Shown here piece by piece: positions 47,001 through 59,014 of a stretch of DNA of 64,000 nt. The stretch is taken from contig NC_135002.1 in the NCBI RefSeq assembly GCF_051020985.1, positions 9,734,001 through 9,798,000 of the forward strand, read 5' to 3'. Every line of letters starts with the position of its first letter. Position 1 is the stretch's first letter. The position numbers and the translations under genes are program-made. The notes below the pieces were generated by a model that was not told where the DNA came from, made no database searches, and was given only the letters and a program-made list of their open reading frames with translations. This DNA is from Nomia melanderi. Lineage: Eukaryota > Arthropoda > Insecta > Hymenoptera > Halictidae.

Positions 47001-49817
47001 ATGTTTATATTTATATATACATATATAGAAGAAAGGCGTTCGAGCCGAGCCGAGTTCCAGCGGCGATTTTTCGCTGCGCGCGTGCGCGTTTTGTTCGCTT
47101 TTTCGAGAAAGTTTAATACACTTTAAAACTTTTTCATGCCGGCTATAAACATCAAAGATATCTAGATGTGATCTCATTTAGATAGAGGGATAGACGGAAC
47201 ACGCACGGGACATACGCCGAGTGTAAAATTAATGTTTTTTTTTTTTCTTTTCACCGGGTGGATTGATTTAATAACTCCCGAGCATAAGTATTTATTTGCT
47301 GTCTTACGGTCGCGCTAGTGGCCGTGGGGCGAAAACAACGTTAAGAAGATTAAATGCGTTCGGGGAACGCGGGACGTAAAAGAGCGAGACTGACTTCCTC
47401 GCCGTATATTACCTAAAAAGTATCCCATAACAATCACTAACGGTACACGTCGATCGTAGCAAACGATAACGCGGCGGCACGACCCTAGCGATAACACGGG
47501 TAAACATTCGTTCGCTTCGGTACTGGACGTGAGATCTTTGCCCGACGATAGTGATCCCGATACGTATCGGTCGGGCGTTATGCTTCGATTTCATGCGCGT
47601 CCTAGCGCGCACGTTTGATTAAGACTCGTAAATAAGACATAAATTAGTTATCGCGACGCGCGCTTCCAACGAATTAATCAAACGACAATGAAACCGTCAT
47701 GGTAAGAAGGTTCTTTTTCCACGAAGAATGTAATAAGGCGCCATTATCCGGCGAATTCGCTCCGCGTATCATTGACTTGCTAATGACAGCTTATTATGCT
47801 GCCCGTGAAAACCATTCCTCTAATGACGCCGAGTCGCGAGCACGTTGGAGTTCGAATCATAATTTGCAGCTTTCCGTGATGCGGAAATGAAGGTTGTCGA
47901 TGATCGTTTGAGATTCTTTCAGCAGCATTTTTCAGCAATCCTGAAGTTACGTGACGAGTTCGATTTGATGTTTAACCAGCAATTGGTCGAGTAGTAATTT
48001 GTTTTTTTTTTTTTAATTTCTTCATTCACGTTTGATTTATAATCTCAGGCTTAAACGATTCGAAAGTGGTTGTTGTGGAAGTGGAAGTTGTTTTAAAAGC
48101 TTGAAAAGCGTTTTCATCGGTTTTGAGGATACGAACGTTGCGTTATTTGTGTTTCAGCTATTAGTCAATTTGGTAATTCGTTTTTTCAGTGAAATGCACT
48201 TGCTTATTTGTGACGGGTAATAATTGGATGGTCTAAGAAATGGTTGAAATCGAATAGTCGATGGAGAAGATCTCAATATGCCGTAGTGGGCACTGAGAAT
48301 GATACTTCAGACAATAAATCAATTCGTGGTATACACTCTACTTTAATTGCCAGTACTGAAAATATATTAGAAAAGAAATTTACTTCTAATAAATTCATGA
48401 TACGTTAACCATCGAGAAAACACCGGCTGATGCCATTTTAGGTTTGGACGGATGCGCCGGCGGCTTTTTATTCGCTATAACTTAAAATAATGGTTCAGTC
48501 GTTTCTATCGTGAAACGCTGACAATCATTGTTCTTAGACAATTAACTGGGTGTACGGTACTTTTGACTCAGATCAGGTCTAGATTTAAGGCTCGGAATCA
48601 GCTAGGCTAAATATGGTTTGCGGAAGAGACTTGTGGATCTAGATGATCTACTTATGACCATTCTTCTCTCTGCTGTTGATTGACCATTCTATCGTAGCTT
48701 CTATCTGTGTCTGCAATCGTGCCGCGGACCAAACATAAAATAACCCTGTATTCAGTTCCATTGTAATTATCATAGTTACCAATTACAAGAAAAACAATGT
48801 ATATTCTATTTTTCAATACTCATTCATACATTTATATACAACATATGAAAAGTAATTACGGTATAACAGAAATAAAATGACCAATTACCATAGACTATAA
48901 TGCAGAACAATAAACATTACGTTATTACATTGTCTAACGATCCTTACAAGTCTTCCATTACGCAAAACTTCAGTTTCTACTTTACAAGACCGAAAACCGT
49001 CTGCCGAAAGTTATTAAAATTCATAATCACTCGTAACATATCACAATATATACAAAATTTGTCGAGACAAAAACGTGGAAATCTAAAAAAAGATGGAGAT
49101 CCAAGGCAATTTCGGCAATCTTCACGAGTACAGAACGCAGTTGCCTAAAAAAATGTTTCAAAACGGTACCTAGTCGCCAAAGTAAGGGTTAACAACGATT
49201 TCTCCAAAAATTCGCGTAACACCTAGTACGTAGACGGGCCGATCGCTGTGGAAGACTGAAATCTCGTTCGACGTTCGCCCGATTCATTTTTATTCCTCTT
49301 CCCGCGGCCTAATTGTGCGGCAGACACATTTCGCAGTCGGCCGGGGCCATCTTTTAGTCGCGTGACTGATTGACTGGCCGGTGTATGTACCTACCTACAG
49401 CTGAGTCATTCCACGGAGCGCAGTTTACGACTGTCAAACCGCCTCGTGGAATTCTACCGGAATAAACGTCGACGCGGCATGAAGACTAATGAAGCGCGAT
49501 AAACCCGACGTCGCTGTCAAGCTCCACGCTTGCAGAAGAGGAGCTTTCTAGGGTCCCTCCGCCGCTGTCGCCGGATGTATCCGTAACGTAACGAAATTTA
49601 TCATAATTTTATAAACCGGCCGGCCGGACCGGAACGGAGCGAACCGGAGAAACTCCGTTCGGGCATCTTGACACACTTTCCTAACGGGTATCCTCCGTGT
49701 AGAAAACTAATCACGCGTCGGACAGCGTTGGCCCCCGGGCCCTCCTCCGAAACCGCGATACGTCGGCTTTTTCGTGAAAGAGAAATGACTCCGTATCAAA
49801 AGCGGCGAGCGGAAACG
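44051..49817. other. gene-free stretch
   Basis: AT-rich apart from GC-rich patches at 45380-45700, 47300-47640 and 49230-49800. A 16-bp word AATATGGTTTGCGGAA occurs at 44324 and again at 48610 with related flanks, suggesting a dispersed repeat. AAAGGGTTCAA at 46164 and AAGGGTTAAC at 49186 look like stray ends of the TTAA element family. Open frames up to 110 codons have no recognisable content. Confidence 0.45.
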
Positions 49818-50375
49818 GTGGAAGGAGAGAGTGAAGAGGGGAAGAGAGGGAACTGGAAAGAGGAAAGCAAGTGAGAGAGCGCGAAAGAGGATAAGATTTA
49901 GATGGAGAAAATTAAAATTGAAAAGAAAGATGAGAATTGAAGGATATAAGAATTGAAGAGTGGATGAAAGTTAAAGAAAGAGAAAAGTTAGAGAGCGGAT
50001 AATAGTTGAAGGAAGAGAATCAACGTTAGAGAGAAAATGAGAGTTAGAGAAAGGGAATAAAATTTGGAGTGAATGAGAGTTAGATAGGGAGAATCAGAGT
50101 TGAAACAAGAGAAAAAGAGAGGAAGTGAAAGATAGAGAAAGAAAATGAGAGGAAAAATTGAAAAGAAAAGTGATTGAGAGGCAGAGAAAACGAAAGTTGG
50201 AGAAAGAGAATGAAAATTAGAGGAAACGAATTGGGAATAGAAAAAAGACGAATGGGTGGTAAAGAGAAATTCAAAGGTAGATAGAGATGGAGAAACCAAA
50301 GAAAGAAAAATGAAGAGGGCAGAGAAAAGTGACTAAAAGAGAAAGAGAGAAGCGCGGGAGAGAAAGAGGAAAGAG
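49818..50375. repeat. ~560-bp purine-strand tract (degenerate minisatellite)
   Basis: The plus strand is almost entirely G and A with scattered T; C is very rare. Loose units such as GAGAATGAAAGTTAGAGAAA recur. The only long frames are Phe/Ser/Leu-rich minus-strand artefacts. The sequence could adopt triplex (H-DNA) structures. It is followed by a CpG-rich segment (50370-50720). Confidence 0.9.
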
Positions 50376-53300
50376 ACCGTCGAAGTGTTACGTGAAAGTG
50401 CGCCGTGACCGTTGTGAAAATCTTGGTCGATAAGTACGACTAAACGAGTGATTTTACGGTGAAAGCGATACGTCGAAACGCTCGGGAAACCGGCGCGAGC
50501 CACGACAATGACAAACCGCTTTCGTTTCTGGCATGAAGTTTACCGATGATAAAATGTCTCGTATATCACGTTGACTCGCACGAGGAAAGAGGATCGGCTA
50601 ATATTCGAAAGAAAGCTTTCACCGGTGTTTCGAGATCAGGCCGCGAACGCGCGAGCGCGGGCTGGAATCGGGTTAACGCGGACACCGTCGTCGGGTTCGA
50701 TTGTCCCGGTAGCTAAAGACAATTGTGTCCATTAGCAAACAATGAACGACTGAATGCCGGGTAATTAGTCATTAATTAATTGTTCTAAGTGTACCGGTTG
50801 ATAATGCGAAAACGATTTGCGATTAAGATCGTGGGAGATCAACGGGGAAGTAGGAACGAGGCGCGATGTTGCGCTGCTGCCTCGTTAAAATGTCGGACTC
50901 GTTTGAAACGTCTGGAGAAAAATTTCAAACTTTACAAACGTTTTTCTTTCTTCCTTTTCCTTTTTTAGAAATTTATATTGATCTCAGTTAGGGAATTTCT
51001 TGAAGTGCATACAGCACGGTCGCTTTATGGATCCTCTAATTTCAGACGTCTATAGAAAGGTGTCTTAAATGGATCAGGTTACAGATTGAAAAAAGATAGA
51101 AAAAATTGATGCCAGGAGAAATCGAATGATTTCAAAGATTTCTGGGTCACCGGTATTTTTTTAAATTTAATTATATAGTTTATGGGTGGATCGATAGCCG
51201 TTCTATTTTGTGTAAGAAAGTATTAAAATACTCATGCAGGGAATTGATCAGTTGATTAATGCAACAAAGAAACGGAAGACAAAACAAGAAATATAATGTA
51301 GGTTAACGAGGCATGATTATTTCAGTATTGTTGGAATTGATAAAATACGGTATCGGTAATAAACAAATTTCATTAATTCCGCTGAACTTTCAGTAACGCG
51401 CACATCGGTCCATGTTATCGCGATTGCTCCGATAGCCCTCATGCCACGACCAATGAGAGTTGACCAGCGCAATCAATGCTTTGCAAACATACTAATCTCG
51501 TAGTACAATCCGAATTGGGTTGTGCGTAACAAAGCAATGTCCTTTACGATAACGGATCGTGCATCAAAACGATAGATAGTGGAAAGGTTCAACATTAATG
51601 TCTATTAATAAAGAACTATTCAACAGTAAGAATATAAACCGATAAATATTCAGAGCAACGAAATAACTTAAAAACAAAATAATTAGCAGCAATTTGCATT
51701 TGAAAAGGAACAGTAGACATTTATAAGATTTCCAATCACAGTAATATCAATAATCAAGTTTCATTACAGTTTCACATTATTACCGAGCTTGAATGTTCGC
51801 ACCAAAATGTCCAAAATACACTCAAATGTAGTTTAACAAAGTTTATCGCAATACAAACGCAATTTCAATTTCTATTAACCTACGAAAATCATGCAGCAGA
51901 AAATTTCATTTAATTCCACTTTCTTCAAACTTACCCTTAAAAATCGAACTTTACATAAACATTCTCGGTCTAGTTACTACAAACATAAATAAAGCCTCTA
52001 ACATAACAACTTTCGTAATATTATATTCGCATTTTGCCAAAATTAATATTCGAAACAGCGATCTGTCTACATTAAAAACATCTGCTATCTGAAAACGCTG
52101 AACCGTGCGTAACTCCTTTCGAAAAAAAGAGGAGAAAAAAACCGTGTAACAATAACATGACAAATTGTTCGGCGGTTTTCTAAAAACGCCCGTAGATAAA
52201 TAAACCGCGCTTGTGACAAGCGGTCGCTGGACACCGGTATCGGCGCCACGGGTGCTTTTTTTAACGTAAGTTAAAGCGATTCTATCATAAGTTGTGTGCA
52301 CGCCCGATGCCGCGGCCTCAGTTTAAAAATAAAATCACCAACCCGTGAAATTCGGCCTGTTTTAAAGCAACGATCCCGCCGAATATATAGCGAGGGGTGG
52401 GATGGGGGGTGGGGCTATATTATCGGGGAACGGATTACTCTGGGATGGCCACGGCTGATGAATTTTTCCAGAAATCGCTTGAAAGCCAAACGCGGAAAGT
52501 TGAACAATTGCAACAGAATACATGTATATGCGTGTACACAGTATACGTATACGTGTACATATGCACGTGTACATACAGTCAATTGACATATTTATGAGTA
52601 ATAGATTAAATTTAAATCCGCCCCGATCATTTTGACCCCCGTTCCCATGCCTTTCGTTTTTATTATACGGACGGAATTCAATTTAACCCGTCGAAGGGGG
52701 GTGAAACGAGGGAAGGTGTGTGTCTGGAAATTACCACGTTAATCCGTTATGGAGGAATTTATTAACCAAATTCGCGGCGGACGTGACGTTATCGCGTGTG
52801 ACGGAAAGCATCAATTTTTTGGGGACACCGGTGATGATCGTTTTTCTTCCATTACCATGTCAACCCCTTATCGATGCATTCATAAACTAATAACCGGGAA
52901 ACTCGATACGATGAAAAATTCATTCGAGCGGTTATCGCGGCGCGCTAATACGCCACAAATTTTACTTTGCCGTTGAATAGTTGCTGTTAATGTTAATTTA
53001 AACGCGTTCGGCTGGAAACGGCGCGATTAAACGGGCATCGTAACGCACGCCATCGTTTGTAAGAATTGGAACATATATCAGGATCGCCAATGAAAATGAG
53101 ATTTAACCGGTATCGCGCGGCGATCGCTGATTTTTTGAGATTGTGCAGTGTGTGATATAATATTTCGCTGTTTCGGTCACAAAAATTGTTTTAAAATGTC
53201 TTTGGAACTTTCATTTTACGAACGACGATTCGGTGATGTTTTTGAATTCTTCTTTGGGATACTGCGACATTATTTATGAAACATCAATGGCGATTTACAG

Positions 53301-53689
53301 TTTCGATATCTAGAATAATAATAATTCGATGCCTAGAATTATGGAAAGCTGGAAATGAATAATGTAATTATTCGAGTGACGAGGCTACCCAATTATCCTT
53401 TTCCAATGTTTAATACTTCAATGCGTAATTGAAGTTTTTATGGTATCGTTTTTAGAAGTTCAAAAGATTCCCGCCGGCAAAGGGTTAACGCTTTTTCCAG
53501 TCGCTCTAGGAGCAATATCCAGGTTGGAAACCGTGATATGAAACGACGTCGCATCTGACTGGCTGGTATATAGGCAGGTCATCGAATATAGGAGAGAATC
53601 ACGAGGAACACAGCAGCCTACGAATAGGACGATATACCACGCAACACTGCGGTGTACGCGTGTGCAGTTCTTGTGTATTTGTATGTATA
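50376..53689. other. gene-free stretch
   Basis: 50376-50720 is CpG-rich and could be a leader or promoter, but no coding exon can be attached. 50930-52130 is AT-rich. 52180-52480 and 52600-53100 are mixed islands with enhancer-like texture (GGAATTTATTAACC, CATAAACTAATAACCGG, CGCGCTAATACGCC). 52519-52577 is an alternating purine-pyrimidine tract. GGCAAAGGGTTAACGC at 53476 looks like a solitary end of the TTAA family. Confidence 0.45.
52519..52577. repeat. alternating purine-pyrimidine tract
   Basis: Repeated ACATGTATATGCGTGTACAC and GTATACGTATACGTGTAC words give a nearly uninterrupted alternation and several small palindromes. The tract is potentially Z-DNA or cruciform forming. Confidence 0.7.
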
Positions 53690-54237
53690 TACAGGGTGAT
53701 CCATTTCGGTTACACCGAAACAATATAGTATTTTCTACTGCTAAAATTAAGATATCATATAAACTAATGATTCTTCTCTAGAAACAGTTTAGAACTTCTA
53801 TATAAAGAATGATGAACTCCATAAATTAATGAATTAAAAAATAAATGATTCCACTTGAAGAAAAACCAAGTTGACCTTTATATGTCCTTTACAGATCCAT
53901 ATAGAAAAAAGTTACTCATATCACACATATTTTTGTATCATTAACTTTTTGCACTCTAATAGTCACTCCTAGTGTTCGCTTAATTTGATACGTACAAAAT
54001 TGTAAACTTCGATATTTATTATTAAGCTTTTTATCAACGCATCAGTATGTGAAATATTAAAACAAAAACGAACCTTTGCTCCTTAGTCTATGTATAATTT
54101 CTCGTAAATTTGCGTTTGAAACATGTACGAATTTCGTCGGGAAATGTTAAATATTTGTAGTGAAATATTTTTGGACTGCAAAACATTGATATTTTCCAAG
54201 ATATTCGAATGAGTCAATTTACATGGGTCACCCTGTA
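53690..54237. mobile_element. TA-flanked miniature inverted-repeat element (544-bp body)
   Basis: The ends are CAGGGTGATCCAT (from 53692) and, read inward from 54235, CAGGGTGACCCAT: 12 of 13 positions match. TA lies at both sides (53690-53691, 54236-54237). The interior is AT-rich and non-coding. TA targets and CAGGGTG ends suggest a non-autonomous Tc1/mariner-superfamily element, unrelated by ends to the mariner at 5 kb. Confidence 0.8.
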
Positions 54238-55426
54238 GATACATATGTGTACGTGTGTGGGTGTTTGTGTGTTGCGACTCGTATACACCGTGCGACGCGA
54301 TGGTTCGATACAAGTCTCGTTCCGTCGAGGGACAGCGCAATCATACTGGTTAATCAATACTGACGAATTATCGCGAATAGAGCGGAGATTTGATTTCCCA
54401 GACGTGCGCGCTGGTAAAGGAAGTGACAGACGACAGACAGGTTTCACGAGAAACGAAAACATTCGTTCCATACTCGAAAATATTGAAACGGTAAGGATAA
54501 AAAATTTATAGATACGACTTTCCCGAGATGACTACTTCCAAATGTAACACTGAGCTTTTCTCCATTCTTTTTTACTTTCCTCTTATCCTTCTCTTCTCGA
54601 ATCCGATTCGCGTTTGAAAATATTTATAGACTACCGGGAAATGAATCGTAAATGTCAAACGCGAGGTATTCACTTTGAAAACTGTGGAAGTTTAATCGAG
54701 GTAAGTAGATTGATCATTAATACCTAATGTATGTAAGTTAACTGGATTCTTTGTAGGTTGAGAGCAAGTATTCTATGTATTCCAATGTAATAATTAAAAT
54801 TTTATAAGAATATAGATTATTATATGCGAAATACAACTTTGTATTTTTAAATTTAATAACGGTTATTAATAATTTTTAGTACTTAATTTATTGATTTATT
54901 AATTGTGAAATATAGTCAGCGATGTTTACCGATCAACTGCAAGATTCAACGTATAATATACGTAGTCGTATAATGAAAACAGTTCGATACTCGATGCTGT
55001 ACCACTAAAACGTATCCTATTTCGCAACTTTCAACTAGACAAACCACAATTGATCCAAAAAATGTAATCAGATTTATGGTTAATTTCCAGTTCGACATGT
55101 CCCCCTTAACAGGCTGAATAAACGGTTCGGTTCGATTTCAGTTTCCGTAAACCAATAAAATCTATCCTCGCAAAAACATCCGCGGTTTACCATATCAACC
55201 GGTGGACCATTATGGGCGCAAGTGGGTCACACTGTCCATAAATTCGCCGCGATAACCGCCAGTAGATCATATCGGTCGCCGATACTCGTTTCTTAAGCAT
55301 CGATGGATCGCGATCGCGTTGAAGATTAGAGGAACGTAATTGCTATCGTTCAAAGGGATCGAACATCTACGAGATTCGATAATAATTTGTGAAAACCTAT
55401 GCAATTTTTGATGATCGCGAAGTTAT

Positions 55427-55790
55427 GCGTCAAACTATAGATTATCCGTTAAACGTACTATATTGTTGATGACCTGAGTCGATGAAGCAACATTAAACAA
55501 TTAAGAAGCAAACGTTCGAGATTTACAATGGCCGATAACCTGAAATATTGAAGCAACGTTAAACAATTAAAACACACAATGACTGAAATTTATAGTAGTT
55601 GTCTTATGAATTCCAATAAGAATGTTAAAAAATTAATTCAATTTTTGGTAAATACAAAATTTACGTCAAACTATAGGTAATTCATTAAACGCATCGCGTA
55701 GCCGATTACCTGAAATATTGAACTAACGTTTAAAAAATCAGAAAACAAATTTTCGAAATTTATTATGATCGATCACAACAACAAAACCCG
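55427..55790. repeat. degenerate tandem array with higher-order order
   Basis: CGTCAAACTATAG followed by CATTAAACG- or CGTTAAACG-like words occurs at 55428 and again at 55663. The unit GATNACCTGAAATATTGAA...AACATTAAACAATTA occurs near 55470, 55533 and 55703. The basic unit is about 60-65 bases within a larger ~235-bp repeat. Non-coding. Confidence 0.75.
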
Positions 55791-57204
55791 GGTCGAATGC
55801 TGAAACCAGTTACCTCGTTATCACGAACGACGGTCAGTGCTCGATTTTATACGCGGCATACTTCGTTCAAAGGAATAAATCACCCCTGGTAATCGAATAC
55901 ACGTTTGCAAACCATTTAACCCCGAATGGGAGTCCGCGCAACGTGCCAGAAATACAGAAAAAAAAAGGTAATTGAAATCCTTTTTTCGCTCTTTCCACTC
56001 GCTGATGCGGTGCTGCTCGTTTTCGTTTGTTGAACGTTTCGGGAAGAAACGGAACGACGTTCGAAAATATTGCGCTCGCAAGCTCGCTAACTTCCCGGCT
56101 AGAATGACTTGCGAAGAAACAATTCGTTGGCGAAACTTTCCGGTAAAACCGTTTCCCTGGAGATATCTAGGTCCGCGCGTTATGCTCGAACTGTCTGTAC
56201 AGTCGTGCTCTTATCTGTGTTTAAATCGTTCGCAGATCGAAGCGATTAACTCCGCTTTTTGAATGTATTCAAATTTCAGTGCTAAAACACTTAGTTCTGA
56301 ATGTAAAGTTTAGTCACAAGAATATAGTTTCCACAAGTCTCTCGTTGAATTGTAATCATTGGGAATATATGAATCAATATTTAGGATAATATAAATTATA
56401 TCTGGTAATACTAATGACTGAACCTTATTAATATTTAATACATATTATACAAATAACACCGTCAAACTGCTATACATTTAATTTCGCGCAGTTAATCACT
56501 TTAGCAGATAAACGGTTTATTTATTTTTCACCCCAGCCTCGAGTCCCGATTTTGATCCATTCTCTGACCCGCCTCGTTTCGAGAAAGATTCCAATGCGCC
56601 GAAGAATAATGTAATTAAAGCTTTATCCGGGGAGTTTTTCCCGCGTCAGAATTATGATCCGGTTACAAAGTAGAAAAATGATTATTCATTACCTTGAACG
56701 CGAGGAGGTACGCGTCAGGCTTTCAGCTTATATCTCGCAACAAATTTAAAAGTTGCCTCCCGTAGTTCACTTCAAAACTGGAAAAATATGAAGTAATCTT
56801 GCCGCCTGCTGGAAGTTCCCCCCGGCCGGCCGGCCAGGATGATAAAATGAACGACGAGAGCCTCTTTGTCGGGTCATTTTTTAAAATTTTCTCCTCCGGT
56901 CGTATTTCTAGTACACGGGGAATAATTAGATTCCCTTGGAATTAAGTATTCTATGGGACGAGAAACTTTAATTAAACTCGTTACGCACATTTACTGAGTT
57001 CGAGGTCCGATCCGATGCGGACCGCCAACCATCGCGTAAATACATAACTCGATATTTAGAAACAATATCGAATATGTTCGCACGCTCGTAGGAATAATAC
57101 ATTCGCCACCGGTATCCGTCTCGTGGCAGCCTTCACAGTTTCATTATTTGGAGTTATAGTATAATAATGTTTTACGGAGTAATAGTATAAGGATGTAAAA
57201 TCCT

Positions 57205-57350
57205 TCAAATCGTGAAAATAGGAAGGAAAATTGGAACAAAATAGAAAGGGAAATTAGCACGAAACAGAAAAAAATTAGAAAAAAGTAGAAAGAAAAATTA
57301 AATAAAATAGAAGGAAAAAATGGGAAAAACTAGAAGGGAAAATATGAGAA
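57205..57350. repeat. short purine-rich minisatellite
   Basis: Variants of AAAATAGAAAGGGAAATTAG recur about seven times on the plus strand. Related in vocabulary to the tracts at 23565 and 49818. Confidence 0.8.
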
Positions 57351-58624
57351 AACAATATGTACAGTTTCCTATACGTTAACCATGCATTGCGAGTTTAAAC
57401 AGAAACACGGGTAAAAATGATTTATCGTTTTTCGATTTTTTAACAAAACGTTAATCGTTCTAGATATGTGAGACTGGTAGTTAACATGTACAGACTGTTA
57501 CGGTAAAAAGAAAATTAATTTTTTTTTCACGTTCTATGGGGGTATGAACCTTTACGAGGGTAATGTGAAATTTTTGCAATGGAATTTGAAATAGTTTGTC
57601 CGGTACAGCTTTTTTAAAGGGGGAACAAGCGAGTACCTCATGGTTGGACCATTTTAAAAACTCCCGTTTATCTTGGAGCACGTTTTCCTAACCGGCTAAA
57701 AACGAAAAAACTACTCGGCCGAACGGTCTGCAATTTTAATATGTATTTCGCACTACAGACTATCTACAGTGCTGTAATTAGAATTTTCTGTTAAAAGTTT
57801 TATATTTCAACCGTGGAGAAATCTCCAGTCAGTTAAATATGTTCAATTCCGTAAATTTATGAATTTTCTTCTGACAGTAGAAAGGTCCGCAACTGCATTT
57901 ACCTATATAGATTAAGAATCTACATCGTCAGCGAAATAGAATTTTTAACGAAACTTAAATTAAAAGTAAATGTTCCGAGCTTGGCAATACAATGTTATTA
58001 TAAACTGTTTCGTTCACTTTTATTTTTATTGTCTTCCTTTAGTATGGGAAAAACAATATGCTTGAAGTTTTACGATACGTGAGGTTATTTCGGTGGGTCG
58101 ATACTCTTCGCGTTTGTACGTTCAGGCTTAAGTTTTTAGTTACAAGCTGCTCCTTCTACCGCGAAATGAGTACCAGGAACGTCTATAGAATGGTAACAAT
58201 CTAACAGCGGAGTACATGTCTTGGTCTACTACTCTTCTCTGACCTACTGCCCCACTACCGTCTTGTCGCACATGCATTTATAAAGATGTTCATCCGATAC
58301 GTGGGAAATCATTTCAAAACCTTGCCATTCTCCTTCAATAACTTTTCATATTACCGTGTGATGTTACCTGACAGCGATGACCCAAAAATACTAACTTCGT
58401 TTAATCTTTGCACATTTGTAGGTCTCTAGAAAAATACCGTGGAAACTTGTTCCCTATGATCGATCACTTCTTTCAGATAAAAACATCCTTCCATTTGTAA
58501 CTCTCAATAATTATTTTCAATTCGAATCCCAAGATTGTACCTTTTTCACCAAATTGCAAAACAGAAGCATTCTACATGTGTTGCCACTGTGTCGATCGGT
58601 ACTTCGCTATGATCGTACTAATCT

Positions 58625-58769
58625 TTAACCCTTTACCTTATAATCCTTTCAAACTTAAATTACAGTTTATTCCTCCCTTATCAACGATTATACTTATTCC
58701 CATTTTCAATACATCGTTTAATAAAACAGTTGTATCGATCGTAAAAAATAAATCACAGGCAAAGAATTA
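58625..58769. mobile_element. short TTAA-family element copy (145 bp)
   Basis: It starts TTAACCCTTTACCTTATAAT and ends AATCACAGGCAAAGAATTA. The ends match the family, but the interior is shorter than other copies, probably by internal deletion. Its right end overlaps the left TTA of the next copy. Confidence 0.6.
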
Positions 58770-59014
58770 CCCCTTGCCCTACAATATCGTGCCAGATTCA
58801 TGGTGAATATCTCAAATAGAATTTAACAAACAAATATTATTCACTTTGTTTGAATGCAAATTACATATTATGCCTTTGTTATCAATGATTATAGATTAGA
58901 GCACACGCTGACATAGAATAAGACTGGAATTTCCTCTTACTTTCAATGAATTATTAATAACAAAGTGATTAGATCGATCACAGTTCAGAAAGAAATCATA
59001 AGGCAGCGGGATAA
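58767..59014. mobile_element. TTAA-family miniature element (248 bp)
   Basis: It starts TTACCCCTTGCCCTACAATA and ends AATCATAAGGCAGCGGGATAA. It aligns throughout with the copy at 31917-32164, which has the same length. The target TTAA has decayed on both sides. Confidence 0.8.

Larger units (their letters stand above)
54238..58624. other. gene-free stretch
   Basis: 54238-54510 begins with a GT-rich tract and is open on both strands without motifs. 54540-55420 is AT-rich. A degenerate tandem array (55427-55790) follows. 55800-56260 is open on both strands but featureless. 56560-56840 has enhancer-like texture (AATAATGTAATTAAAGC, GGTTACAAAG) and a GGCC run at 56823-56834. 57205-57350 is purine-rich. 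57360-58620 is AT-rich and empty. Confidence 0.45.

Noticed and set aside
47840..47865. GAGTTCGAATCATAA resembling a tRNA B box
   Set aside because: No acceptor stem, anticodon arm or A box at the right spacing. No tRNA was found anywhere in the window.
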